Of a stretch of DNA of 64,000 bases, positions 23,827 to 34,897 are shown one piece after another. Source of the DNA: Hanleya hanleyi (Eukaryota > Mollusca > Polyplacophora > Lepidopleurida > Hanleyidae); assembly GCA_036873755.1 (NCBI GenBank), contig JAVTVY010039172.1, positions 1-64,000 of the forward strand. The letters are read 5' to 3'. The translations under genes were made by a program, and so were the position numbers. Under the pieces are notes generated by a model. The model was not told the DNA's origin and ran no database searches. It worked only from the letters and a program-made list of their open reading frames with translations. Position 1 is the first letter of the stretch. Each line of letters opens with the position of its first letter.

Positions 23827-24788
23827 AGCCTAACTTATTTCCTTTTTAATAATTCTTGTTTGCTTTTTGGGGTTTTTTTTTTCCTTTCATTATAATCATG
23901 TATTCATCCGGAAGCACACGTTTCTCTTAATCGATTGGCTAAACGCTACATTTTTTTCAAGCTCATGTTTAGATTATATTACATGTTGGTAATTCAAAAT
24001 AGCAGCGATGTGGGTAATTTATTTTGCTGTTTTTTATTATTTCTTCAAACAAGTAAATGGTTCAATAAACTCTTTTCAAATTTGCTCGACCTCATAGTTT
24101 ATCATTATATGTTCCGGTTCTTCCTGTTCATTGATGACGTCACTTCAGGCGCTGTCCAGTGTGATGACCTCACTCTCATCAAGTGTCAGGGGCCACTGGT
24201 CCGCCCGAATTGAAGAACCGATGGAGATTGATCCCAGTGTCGAGGAGCCCTTCGATCTCCCTTCCCTGCATACCAAAGAGCTCGGAGCTTCAGTATCCTG
24301 GACTGCCCGAATGACAAATGCTTAGGATGAACGGATCGGAGCGAACATGTCTGAAGATTCAACTTTCTGAAATGGCAGCTTCCCCCTTTCTCTACTACTC
24401 CTCATTGGACATGCGTATGCGTATCACCACCAGTTTGGCTCTACCCGATAAGAGCTTCAATATGATACCACTCATGTCTGCATACAGCCTGAGGCTAATG
24501 ATTTACAAAAGACTTTATATGACAACTCACTCATTCAATCACTCACTCACTCACTTACTCACCTCCATTCCTCTTCATCCTCCTCCTTCTCTCCCACTTC
24601 CTCCTTCTCCTATTCCTCCTTCATACACACCTACCCAAATACGCTAAGCTACCTCTACCAGGTAACCAGAGCCCATTTGGTCACCTCTCCCCAACGCGCT
24701 CCTCTGCGCTCCGAATCTCCCCTTTCTCTACTACTACTACCCGAGTGCACTGGCATATATCACTGCCAGTCTGACTCTACTCCCCGAG
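23827..24788. other. Intergenic with repeat fragments; no gene seen
   Basis: Bases about 24130-24200 resemble 45210-45260 (gatgacctcactctcatcaa, tcaggggcca) and 24700-24778 resemble 44995-45065 (cagtctgactct). These are dispersed repeat pieces. The pyrimidine-rich stretch at 24540-24640 is low complexity. Confidence 0.5.
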
Positions 24789-25020
24789 GGTACGGCGCAT
24801 CACGTTGGGCACACCGGTTCTCGTCAGATCACCGAAGTTAAGCAGCGTTGAGCTCGGTCAATACTTGGATGGGTGACCGGGTGCTGTACTGACTGGGCTG
24901 ATCAGTGTCCAGAATAATAGGAACTGTGGACACTCTCGTGTTCTGGCACATGTAGGCACCGTCGTGATATGACTGAAACAATGTTGAAAACGACGTTAAA
25001 TCCTACTCACTCACTCACTC
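24789..25020 (+). mobile_element. 5S-rRNA-derived SINE with (ACTC)n tail and 11-bp target duplication
   Basis: The head (24791-24885) is 5S-like: accggttctcgtcagatcac, cgaagttaagc, acttggatgggtgacc. A body follows, then the tail motif cgtgatatgactgaaacaat and gttgaaaacgacgttaaa, ending in (actc)n. The 11 bases tactccccgag occur directly before (24778-24788) and after (25021-25031), an exact target-site duplication as LINE-mediated insertion leaves. The tail is also found at 38355 (minus) and 43310. Confidence 0.93.
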
Positions 25021-25559
25021 TACTCCCCGAGCGCTTCACATGGATACCCTCCGCGACCCAATACGCTCACTATTGTCCAACCTCGACCCAAAACGTCCAT
25101 TGTAAAGCCCTTTTTCCACTACACATCCGTCCAGTCGGATGATTCCCCACGAATGCTTCAACGGGATCCATCTCTACCACAAAAAACGTCCATTCCAATG
25201 CTCTTTTCTCAGAATTTCCTGTCTGCGCATGCGCACCATAACCCTACGTTCACTCCACATCAGTCCATTCGGACGCTACTTCACGAGTGCTTCACTTTGA
25301 CACCCCATACGATCCGTTCGGACCAATATTGAACCACCTCCACCCCAAAACGTCCATTCGAGTGCCCTTTTCCCACAATTCCCTGTTTGCGCATGGCACC
25401 ATAGCCTTACTGCCACTCCACTTCATTGACATCTCACGAGACCCCACCCATCGTCTTGTACAGGGCACATGGTAAAATCCACAAGAAAAATAAAATTACC
25501 ACCCCAGTAATCCTACCCCAACCATGCATTACCGGAGATTCACACTGAAGTAACTGAAG

Positions 25560-26260
25560 GCCTATTCATAGAAGGGCGCGACCTTTGACCCGGACGTCAT
25601 CGGCCATGTCCGGATATTTTAACATTAAAGTGATTCAAGAGCAAATTCGTACCTATTCAGAAATGTACGATTCCGCGGAGATATTGGGGCAGCGGCCAAG
25701 CGCATGGGGATTCCCAGTCAGAGTTGTCGTCCTTGCGTTCAGAGCGTATAGCTGGCGCTACGATCTTAACCTTCTCCTCATCCGGGCATTTGGCAAGCGG
25801 ATGCCACTGTTATTATATTCTTATGGTACAAGAAACGGATCTGCACGGAGGTTTTTACCTTTTGCGAATGAGTGTACCATGCCGTTGTATAATACTAACA
25901 TGTCGGTGTATGTATCAAATGCATACACCCCACAAAAGACAACATGTTGAGATTTGCTGGTCCCCGATGACGTCATATTCCGCCGGGACACGGGAATCTC
26001 CATGGAAAAAACCCTGTTCTATTTATAGATCATTACGTCAGTTCTATTTATAGAACACCCGAAATTGAAACAATCCTGATACAGCCTTCTTGGTACTGCG
26101 TATTACTTCTTGGTACTTCTTGACTGCGTACTATGAAGGAGTCTCAATGTATTCGGGCGATCACGTTTTTTTCCCGTGGCTATACGGATCGACCACCCCA
26201 TCGTGTATTCAACCATGTCACGGGTGACCAGCGCCGTATGTTATGCTCCTGCGCGATTCC
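25560..26260. repeat. Dispersed repeat, also at 45440-45660
   Basis: This stretch shares acatgttgagatttgctggt, tctcaatgtattcgggcgat and gatcgaccacccc with 45456-45640, same orientation, with many indels. It opens with gcgacctttgacccggacgt. A 121-codon ORF inside (25585-25950) has no recognisable domain and is not treated as a gene. Confidence 0.55.
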
Positions 26261-27880
26261 CGGAGATGTCGGATTGACTAGCCACCGGCTAATGTTTCAA
26301 TGTTGTATAACACTTAAGTAAAAATATGAATCAACCATTCCCGGAGATAGATTCAGCCGACTTCCCGCGTATTTGAAGTCTCGTTGCATGGGACTAATTT
26401 CAGTCCGCGGAGGCTTCTCTCCGGACGTGAACGCATTACCGTTAGGCATGACCGTCTCAGCGCGGAGGAATACGTACCCGTGTCATTTCCGGTCACGTGA
26501 CCGGATTTGACCTTTTGACGAAACTATAGTGAACTTGACCTCTTTGACGTCATCGCCACGCCACGCCACGATATGCAAATGTTTGAGGTCAAGTGGTATG
26601 AATTGACCTTTGTATACTACTTACGGTTCAGTGAATAGACAAGCATTTCTTTGTTCTTTCAGTAAGGTGCTATTGAGCCATTGCATTGTATTGGGGCACA
26701 TGTATGCGGGGTTGAATAGAAGCTATTAATATTTGGTGTTTAGAACTTTTTAAATTTTATATACTGAGTTTAATATCGCGCTATCACAAAGGACTCTATG
26801 CTGTTCTCACCAGCAACCACCAAAGTGATAAATTATACCTTTGAAAATTGGCAACCGGCAATACATGGAAAATATTACATTAATATTGAGCTTGTGTTTT
26901 GGAAAAAAATATGAGACTTTAAACCTCGGAAACAGTGTGAAGATTGTTACTCGTGACGTATCTGGGTCGCATCAGTTAGGCCCCTAACATAATGATACTG
27001 TTTGCGGCTCTGTTGCGACGTTTTGGAATGTTACATCCCTGGAACAAGATATGGTGACGTGAGGTTTTGACATTACAATGTCATAATAAAAGAAAAGCAA
27101 CAAGACATTACTCTCTTCAACATGTCTCGCTTTATGTATTCTAGATTTGTGGGTTCTTGTGAAACTGCCATAGGCCCAGATTTTGACTTTTTCTGCACAT
27201 TGGTACATGTATGTACTAAAGTCTGTGCATTTTAATTAGTCGTCTACTTTGGGGCTTTAAAATCTCCGCATGAGTTTTCTTTTTAGCAGCGTGTAACTGT
27301 ATAAAATGACTGTACAGTTACTTCATGATATTGATAATATATCACGCTTCAAATTCTCTTTATTTAAATTATCTTCATATAAAACTATAAAAGTTGTTTC
27401 CTACCGGATAGTGAGACGCCATAGTGTATTGACGTTCGAACTTATAATGTATTGGACTTATACCGCCACACTATCGTAATTCGGTGCGATAGAGTTGTCC
27501 AGAGCGTCTGCATTCACTGCTGATTTGCAACCTTCGAACAGGATTGTCTCCCATTATGCCAGACTGATCACCCCTGCCATAATTCAATTCATCATATAGC
27601 CCAGAACCAGAACATCATCTCACAAACGTACATTACCATGTCAGTCTTCTTTATCAAACATACTCGATATAATGGTATTTGATTCCACCCTGCTATAGAT
27701 GTGTGTGACGTCTTGACTTGACTTCGATTAAAAACGATGTTCAATTGTTTTGTTTGTTTGGTTTTTTTTTCAAAAATAAATTCCTTTGGATCTTAACAAT
27801 GTGGGTTTTCTTCGATAGCTAATTATTGGCTCGTTTAGGCCTAATGCTGTCAGCTAGGCTGCGGTGAATTAGGCCCAATA
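26261..27880. other. Intergenic; no gene seen
   Basis: A ccggtcacgtgaccgg palindrome at 26489-26504 with tttgacctttt after it recalls the MITE at 3229. Otherwise AT-rich unique-looking sequence without recognisable coding. Confidence 0.45.
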
Positions 27881-28240
27881 CAACCACCTCGCTGTGGGTC
27901 TAATAATACCCCAGCCACCAGTCAGATTTTTTGGACCGGATTCGGGGCCGCGCGCACATCGCCGGAAGTGACATCATATATAGTAAAATAGATGTTTGCA
28001 AAACATTTCGATTACTTTTCAAGTCTGCATAATATCTCTGTTGACCTAGCGTTAAGAAGAATTATCTGGAGATTATTTTTCCCTGTTTATCTGGAAAGAG
28101 CATATGAAAAGTAGTTCGCTCATGTGCAAAACTGAAGGATTTGTTCGGCCGGATTCAAACTGAATCGTGCGTACGTGGATTTTCCCCTATACGTCATAGC
28201 ATTGTAGCAGGGATGATAAATGAGCGCTGTGGGGAGGATG
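27881..28240 (+). mobile_element. CAACC-type MITE, copy B
   Basis: It begins caaccacctcgctgtgggtc and ends gctgtggggaggatg, with the shared interior gccggaagtgacatcatata, gcataatatctctgttgacc and gagcatatgaaaagtagttc. The flanks ggcccaata (27872-27880) and gatccaata (28241-28249) match at 7 of 9 bases, fitting a decayed 9-bp target duplication. Non-coding. Confidence 0.9.
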
Positions 28241-28664
28241 GATCCAATAGTGGTGCTTGACTGAGGAATGATTAGCAAAACACTTCAGGAAATCTCGTCA
28301 GTATTAGACCGCTTCCAGCGAAGTCATATGGTAAAACAGCCCTGCGGGGAGAGTGCCAAAAGCCATTTTCGCGCCCAAGATGACTGACGTATGGCAAAAG
28401 TACCGTCATGGGGTCGTGGCTTCGTATGGAAAAGGACTGGTACCTTATTGATGGTACCTTATTCATCGAGTCGAGAGCTCGATTACCATAAAGCATCAGT
28501 GTCTCTGTTTTAAGAGCTTGCATCCAACCTGAGCGAAATGTATTGTAAGAAAAAACTCTCGTCATTGGAATAGTTCTCCAGGAATAAACGGTTTTCTTTA
28601 TGAAACTGGAGAGAGGAAATAATGGAATTCAAAGTTATTTTTAGGTCAGGTTTTAATCAGATTG

Positions 28665-28790
28665 TTTGTATATATGGAATCAATTTTCGAGGGAAAGAGT
28701 AATTTAGTTGTCAGCGGTAATCGAACCCACGACCCCTCTAATCCGTAGACTTGCTCTTACCATCTGAGCTCATGATGCCGGCCAACATGA
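28665..28790 (-). mobile_element. tRNA-derived SINE fragment
   Basis: On the minus strand 28783-28706 has a tRNA-like A box (gagctcagatggtaagagc) and B box (gggttcgattacc) at tRNA spacing. The two ends do not pair into an acceptor stem, so this is a tRNA-derived repeat head, not a tRNA gene. The flanking aattttcgagggaaagagta recurs in the next copy. Confidence 0.7.
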
Positions 28791-28904
28791 TATACCACCT
28801 TGAATCGTCCCAACAGAGACCAGTCTTTTCTCTCTGTGTTGCAATGTGCACAAATGGCGTTTACAATATAGAAATGATAATTTGATATGGAGTATGGTCC
28901 TCAC

Positions 28905-28985
28905 AGATCAATTTGTATATATGAAAATAATTTTCGAAAGAAAGAATAATCTGATATAACCTTCAGCGGGAATTGAACCCACGTC
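28905..28985 (-). mobile_element. tRNA-derived SINE fragment, second copy
   Basis: Minus-strand B box gggttcaattcccgctga with the same 3' flank (complement of aattttcgaaagaaagaata) as the copy at 28665. The A-box half is missing or replaced. Confidence 0.6.
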
Positions 28986-29188
28986 TCTTATCGGTATGTA
29001 GTATGCATCAGGAATACATACCTATACTTATTATAGTATAATGGAATAGGCTTGAAACAAGGAATCGCTCTCTCGCCGGACACCCACCACGCAAAAATTG
29101 GCGTGGTACAACTCCACAGAATATATTCTTTCCCCATGGAACGAAGATTTTGTGAATTCCTTCGTTCTATCCTATATCTATATCGATA

Positions 29189-29462
29189 TATAGAGGTCTT
29201 CTCATAAGTCACTCATCAGATGACATTCGTTAAAATATATGCGCGCGCGCTTTTCGTCACCCGTGGGCATGCCCGTATCATACTCCGCCAGCATTGGTTA
29301 ATCCAGATACGCTCATATTACAACCGCACATTCATTGGCTGAAATTCCTCACGTGGCGGCATCAAATGACTTATTCGCGGCCCTGTGGGGAAATAATACA
29401 CATACTGCAGAGTTAATCGGGTCACGATCACCAGGTGAGTGACTTATGAAAAGACTTCTATA
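29189..29462. mobile_element. MITE with about 28-bp terminal inverted repeats
   Basis: The left end tatagaggtcttctcataag, then tcactca, is the complement of the right end tgagtgacttatgaaaagac, then ttctata. TA flanks both sides, fitting a Tc1/mariner-type target. The interior has a (gc)n run at 29240-29250. Non-coding. Confidence 0.75.
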
Positions 29463-30964
29463 AATCGTTCAGTAAATATGCATGGTTGAACGATGAAATT
29501 TCACAGAAACCTTCGTTACCTGATGAAAGAAAATAGCGTGAGGAATGGTATACCATAACAATTTTTTTGAGATACACATAGGTGTTGAAGTAGGACCTGG
29601 TCCGGGAGAAGATGCGACAGGCTTACCTGTATATCAGATCTTGCAAATCCCTCCGGCTGTATATCGTACCTGTCTCGTACGGCTGGATATGGTCGACTGG
29701 GCAGAGTATAAGCACGGACTCTCCGATCTCCCGTTTTCAGCCTTCTAGCTTTTCATTGGCTGAGGGTCTTCGGGACATTCCGGCCATCTTCGCTGGTTCA
29801 ACATGATCTCAGCGGCCACTACCACACCCTTCCCCCTCCTGATTTTTGGGGTGGGTTATCTCCAGCCTTTCAGCCTTCCAGCTTTTTCTTTTATCGTGTT
29901 TTACATCCAGCCCTATCCCTACCCTAACTGTCCTAACTTCAAAATATGTCCTTAAAAACTCCCAAATATTCCTAAACCTTATGCTACCCTTAAAATGGTG
30001 CAGTTCCCATTACTCCAGCATTTCTGCCTGGCATGTCCTGGCCTTACAAATAAGCTACGCCAGCCTCAAAAATACCTACACTAAAAACTTGCCTATCTCT
30101 GCACTAAAAATGATGCGCTATTAAAAGACACTAAAACTGTTTTTCCCAGATTCAAAGAAATACTCTATTTCTTTCTTTCTTTCTAAACCTCAACTTCAGT
30201 CTGTTAGCAGACCGCGAGGCTACTGAACACCCCCCTTCCCCCCCACCGGGGCATGCCTACTAGCTGCCCCAGTGGAAAATCCAAAAGCTACCCATAAAAA
30301 TTAACCTTAAGAAATGTACTCCAAGGCCTAGCAGCCTTATCCCTCCCTCCTCAAAATTTAGATGGCTCATCAGCCATTTAGCCTGGAGCCAACCACACAC
30401 GCTGAGCACGGAGCTGACAAGTCACCCAACCCACCAATTCTTTAAGATCCTTCAACGGCCTTTCAAATATTTAGGCCTAGAATTGGCACCTATCAATAAA
30501 AAGGGCTATGTAATCCTAAAGGGTGACCAAAAAAAAAGAAAAACTTTAAAGTTTAAGTTCTTGTAACTCCCCATTTATTTTCAGCTATTATGAAAAGCTG
30601 AAGCTAATTATCTATAGCTATGACAGGCAATAAGTGTCTCCCCTTTTGTACTCAGCGTGTGTGAATAAAATAACTATTAAAATATTCACTAGAATAGGGA
30701 GCTAAAGAGGGAGAACTGCCTACTAGCTTTCTCCCTCCAAAAAGCCCCATTCTCAAAAAAAAATAAAAGATAAAAAATAATCACCCCCCCCTCCCCATCT
30801 GTTTTCCCCTGGGATGAGTCCTGAGAAATAGATGCGAGGCCCCAGAGGGAAGACCGCCTACCAGCGTCCCCCCACCCAGGACCCCCATCTCAAGACCCAT
30901 CCCAAGCCTGTTTTTTCCCCTGGAGTGCTAAGCCCGTCTTCCGGTGACCACCCGGCGCAACGCC
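29463..30964. other. Region 3' of the TatD pseudogene; no gene seen
   Basis: Pyrimidine-rich on the plus strand, with polyA/T runs, a (ctttctttcttt) tract near 30167-30184 and C runs near 30230 and 30783. Three loosely similar blocks (gcctactagctgccccagtg, gcctactagctttctccctc, cgcctaccagcgtcccccca) lie at 30255, 30718 and 30856, a hint of an old tandem duplication. Confidence 0.45.
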
Positions 30965-32116
30965 CTATACCGAAAGATGGTAGAATCGGCAGGCGTCCCG
31001 CCGGGCTATCTCCGCGACCAGCCGGGGTGGCATATTTTTTACCCCGGCCACCCATTGAATAACGGGCCACACACCCCAGGGGGTATTGATCCGCGGGAAT
31101 CCTCGAGGAGACTGGTAAGGCGAGTCGGATTCAACCATCAACCGATCCATGGGCAAGCCCTGAACAGCAGCCCCGGTGTCCCTGCAGTCCAAAGCCTGGG
31201 CGCTCACCTCAAATATTACATTTGGGAAGCGCCCGAACCAAGACTCAAGGGCAGCAGAGCTCCCAAGGAAGCAGTGCACATGGACCGGATGGGTAGCCTA
31301 TAGCGTCTCCCCCAAGATCCCCAGAAGATCATCGAGGGCCATGGTCCGCCCTCCGCCATCCCGGTAGCCACTCCTCCGGGTATTTTCCCGGCAATGAATG
31401 ACGACCGGGAGGTTTCGCGGAAGGGCCAATGGCAGGATTTCCCTCAGGAAATCAGCCTGACACCGGCGCTCCACTACAGACACATGGTCCTCATAGTCCA
31501 GACCGACCTCCCCCAGACCAACACATCCTGGGGACCGCAGAAATTGATGAAGTTTATCCTTGGTTTTCCGGTCCACAGGACGGCCGACCTGGTGGGGGTG
31601 CAGTCCGTATGTGGCGTGTACTCCTGGATCCCCGAGGAGCACGGTTAGAGATTTAGACTTCCAGCTCCCCGGGAAAACAAGATCACACACCACATGCTCC
31701 ATTACCACCGAGGTATGCAACAGATGTACTGTTCCGGCTTCAACCCCGATGGTCTCCAAGGTATATTTACCGTGGAGGCGACCGAGGACGACATCCAAGT
31801 GGCAATATGAGTCAACCACCCTCAGGGGCGGATGGACCTGAGCAACCCACAAGGGGTTGTCCAGACCCGAGGAGTCCAAATGAACAAGCAAGACAACAGA
31901 GGCCGGACGGCTCCAAGCTGGGCTGCAACCAAGAATAAAAAAGCTGCCGACCAGAAACCACCGGAGCCGAAGGCAAATGCCCACAAGAAACACTGCGATA
32001 ATCAAGAGAAAGAGAGAGAGAAAGAAAGATCCCCGCGCCCAGCCAGAGACCAACCAGCCACTGATATCACGACTGCTCACCAAAGAACCGGGAAACCAGC
32101 CGTCCCAAGGCGGCAC
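30965..32116 (-). pseudogene. TatD-family metal-dependent nuclease, one in-frame stop
   Basis: The minus frame from about 31820 to 30968 reads as a nearly complete TatD hydrolase domain, the family of TATDN-type 3'-5' DNases. Motifs in order: DSYCHLD, YGLHPHQV, GEVGLDY, VIHCREN, VHVHCFLGS, MVESDSPY and a final ACRFY. Two lesions stand out. A TAG at 31298-31300 interrupts an otherwise unbroken frame. The first metal-ligand His of the DxHxH-type motif is Tyr (TAT). The other ligands (Glu, His, His, Asp) are present. Upstream of the domain the frame stays open to about 32130 but encodes low-complexity hydrophobic sequence over pyrimidine tracts, probably not real protein. It lies on the same strand as, and downstream of, the gypsy-type ORFs. 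It could be a processed or transposon-borne copy; no introns are seen. Confidence 0.85.
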
Positions 32117-32189
32117 AGCATCGCAAACAGATCAGCCACACGGAGCCAGTGGCTGTCCCTGCCAACATCAGCACCCAAAATTTAGGGCA

Positions 32190-32400
32190 CACCCAAATAT
32201 TCCCCTCCCCTTACCTACTGCCACCCCTCCCTCCCCAAATTAAATAACCCCGTCCCCTTACCTACTGCCAACCCCGTCCCCTTCCCTACTGCCACCCCTC
32301 CCTCCCCAAATTAAATAACCCCGTCCCCCATAACCCAGCCGTAGTATCCCCCCTTTAATCCACCCCCCTGCCCCCCTGCTTCCCCGATTTAATTGTGAAT
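32190..32400. repeat. C-rich tandem duplication, G-rich on the minus strand
   Basis: A unit holding ttacctactgccacccctcc and caaattaaataaccccgtcc occurs two and a half times at 32208-32330, followed by C tracts to 32390. The minus strand has repeated GGGG runs that could form a quadruplex. Confidence 0.8.
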
Positions 32401-32899
32401 CTTTCCCCGAACATAATTGGCCTTTTCTTTCTTTTTTTCTGAAAATCAAAGAAAAAAAACAAAATGTCTCACACCACAACATCAAAAGCAACTCAAACTA
32501 ATTACACACCGACAAAACCCGACATCCAACCACACAGACCAAACAACTTGGGCGCCCAAGACAATGACTTCTATACAACATCACAAACAATAACGTCACC
32601 AATCACAATCTATATGACAAATATGACATCACCAATGACATCTTTCACAACAACAAGACATCACAAACACTTGCCCTAATTCCTCTAACCTACTCCACTT
32701 CTTCACTGGAAGCAGGCTACACATAATTTTTTGTTCATTATTAATTATGCATCTTCCCAAATTACATTGTGACTTGTGACCTAGGATGCACCTAGGACCT
32801 TTTGGACGAGTCTGCTCACTTCTGACATAGCATAGCATGGTTATCCTTTTCCTCTAGCATCAACACCAAAGAAACTTCTAACATGACCCTAGACCTTAT
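32401..32899. other. Spacer between PR-IN ORF and TatD pseudogene; no gene seen
   Basis: A 3' LTR of the gypsy-type element was expected here. No block matching the region upstream of Gag was found. The plus strand at 32460-32680 is CA-rich low complexity. Confidence 0.45.
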
Positions 32900-34897
32900 C
32901 TAGGAGCAGTCATATGCGGACAAAAACTGGGGTTTTCGAACCTTCCGACCCCCTCGTGTAACACGAGGCTCTATCCTCGGTAGAACCGAAGTGGTATCTT
33001 CGTGCACTTTTGCCGGTCGCGGTTTCTTAACTTCTCGCGGTTCCGCAAACAATAAGTCCAAGTTCCAATCCGGAACTTCATCTGTCAAACCAAGAGGAAC
33101 GGAATCCTCCTCAACACCAGGGGCATGCAGTACAGGTTGTATTCCCTCCTCAGGGGAAGACTCCACTGATACCCAATCTGGTACTCGTCCTTGTCCAGCC
33201 TTTCCCGTGTCATGGGTGACTTCCCCCGAAGAAAGTTTTACGGATTCTAAACTTGGTACTTGTCCTGATCCAGACTTTCCCGTGTCGGATGCCCTAACTA
33301 AACTCAGTACAGCGTGACGTCTCCGTCGTACCCATAGAGGGATGTCCCTGTCCTGGCATTGACGTAAAACATCATGATGCCACACATGGGACTTCCTCCT
33401 GCTCTCCACCCGGTACAGACATGGGGCTAACACCTTACTCACGACAAAGGGGCCCGCAAAGATCGGTCGCAATTTCTTGCTCTGTCCAACTTTGACGGCT
33501 AAGTCCCTACGATAAACCAAGTCTCCTACCTCATAGGTCCGGGATTGGATTTTCAGATCATAGGTACGTTTTTGTCTATTTTGAGTAACCCCAATCCGTT
33601 CTCGGGCCAGGCGATGCACTTCCTCCATATGTTTCAATAGGTTTACCAAGTAAGCATCCCCCGTGAACTTTTGCATGTTAACCTCTGCTACTCCCAATAG
33701 AATGTCCACTGGCAGAATGACTTCCCTCCCCAACATCAACATGTTGGGAGAGAAACCGGTATCGCGATTCGGCATAGACCGAATAGCCATTCCGATTAAT
33801 GAGAGGTGTTTATCCCAGTCCATCTGCCTATTCTCCAGGTAACAACGAATCACCTGGAGCAACAGACGATTATACCGTTCCACCTGACCATTGGAACAGG
33901 GGCGGTAAGGTTCTGGTAGGGAATCTGCCATAGGAGCGCTATTCACTTGACGGATACTAGGCTCCCCTTTTTTGGCAACAGTATCAGTGTTCGGGTCGCT
34001 GTACACCCCATCCAGTTCCAGCGTTGTCCCGGTCACCTCATTTGTAGAGGGATTACGCAGGCAAATCGGGACCCTTGAAGCACCCCGAATTGCCATCTTG
34101 GGCACCATTATAACTGACTGGTCAATCACAGGCTCCAAGACGTAATCAACTGGCGCGAAACCATGCATCGCTCCCTGAACCAACTGGGAGGTGAGCGGAG
34201 GAACAGTAACTGTTTCGGCCAGCGTAACCCTACTAATTGACAGTGGTTCCCCTTCCCCATGACACTTCAAGGTCGCGGACACCTTCCTGCCTCCGATAAC
34301 TAAGACATTCTTATTGAAGTCCACGATACAGTTATTGGCAGACAGAAAGTCAAATCCTAAGAGAAGGTCATCAACCAATGGAGCAACCACGACGTCCCAG
34401 GTACAATGAAAATCTAGCACCGACATTGGTACCTGCCTAACTAGCATTCCCATACTAGAGGATCCCTGGAACGCCCCCGTTAACCGAACAGGAGATGACG
34501 ACACTCCTTGTAACCCCAGTTTAGAGTATAATTCATAACTCATCACTGTGGCCTGTGCAGCTGTATCAACTACTGCCGTGACTGGCGTCGAGCCAACTTG
34601 CACTGGGATGGTCATAGTCCAACCAGGAGAACGAGATAGAGCAACATCCCGGATCGCCACAGCGGGAGTCTCTGAAACATCTCTCTCTGTCACAGAGCCT
34701 CGCTGAGAACCGGCCACCGTTCCCAGCCCTTGAGCGTTTAAAGGACCCTGCGAGTATCGGGCAATTGAGATCTCGCATTTCTCGTTGACTGTGCACACTG
34801 AGAACTCTTGTGTCCCACTTTCCCGCACGTGTAGCAGGTAATAGCAGTCGGGGTCCTTGAACTCTGGAGAGACTCCTTCACTTTCCCCTGGATGCAC
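32900..34897 (-). CDS. Retroelement protease joined in frame to integrase C-terminal part
   Basis: A 665-codon frame without stops. Residues about 95-200 are a retropepsin-type protease: an active-site VVDTAAQAT around Asp111 (DTA in place of DTG) and LLGFDFLS near 180. Residues from about 331 are the end of a gypsy integrase: YRPCSNGQVERYNR, where Glu340 is the catalytic Glu, then MLMLGRE, the GPF domain and HHDVLRQCQ, with a basic tail near 655. Reverse transcriptase, RNase H and the integrase parts holding both catalytic Asp residues are absent, yet the frame is kept across the junction (about 33905-33990). The first codon is GTG. The frame overlaps the end of Gag by 160 bases in the -1 frame, so it would be made by frameshifting; I see no standard slippery heptamer in the Gag frame. 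It cannot be autonomous; it may be mobilised by a full-length relative. Confidence 0.9.
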   Translation of the reverse strand: MHPGESEGVSPEFKDPDCYYLLHVRESGTQEFSVCTVNEKCEISIARYSQGPLNAQGLGTVAGSQRGSVTERDVSETPAVAIRDVALSRSPGWTMTIPVQVGSTPVTAVVDTAAQATVMSYELYSKLGLQGVSSSPVRLTGAFQGSSSMGMLVRQVPMSVLDFHCTWDVVVAPLVDDLLLGFDFLSANNCIVDFNKNVLVIGGRKVSATLKCHGEGEPLSISRVTLAETVTVPPLTSQLVQGAMHGFAPVDYVLEPVIDQSVIMVPKMAIRGASRVPICLRNPSTNEVTGTTLELDGVYSDPNTDTVAKKGEPSIRQVNSAPMADSLPEPYRPCSNGQVERYNRLLLQVIRCYLENRQMDWDKHLSLIGMAIRSMPNRDTGFSPNMLMLGREVILPVDILLGVAEVNMQKFTGDAYLVNLLKHMEEVHRLARERIGVTQNRQKRTYDLKIQSRTYEVGDLVYRRDLAVKVGQSKKLRPIFAGPFVVSKVLAPCLYRVESRRKSHVWHHDVLRQCQDRDIPLWVRRRRHAVLSLVRASDTGKSGSGQVPSLESVKLSSGEVTHDTGKAGQGRVPDWVSVESSPEEGIQPVLHAPGVEEDSVPLGLTDEVPDWNLDLLFAEPREVKKPRPAKVHEDTTSVLPRIEPRVTRGGRKVRKPQFLSAYDCS

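Noticed and set aside
23490..24890. 5S rRNA genes
   Set aside because: Only the internal control region is well kept; the 3' part changes into a SINE body with an (ACTC)n tail and target duplication, so these are 5S-derived SINEs.
25585..25950. 121-codon plus-strand ORF
   Set aside because: It lies in a dispersed repeat whose second copy (45.4-45.6 kb) does not keep the frame.
28706..28783. Functional tRNA gene on the minus strand
   Set aside because: A and B boxes are present but the ends do not form an acceptor stem, and a similar fragment lies nearby.
31820..32116. Membrane segments in front of the TatD domain
   Set aside because: The hydrophobic residues come from pyrimidine tracts (ctttctctctctctttctct on the coding strand), so this part is probably not protein.
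34738..34897. A -1 frameshift slippery heptamer in the Gag overlap
   Set aside because: A tttaaac heptamer occurs at the Gag stop but is in phase with the second ORF, not Gag. GGGAAA runs do not fit X-XXY-YYZ in the Gag frame.
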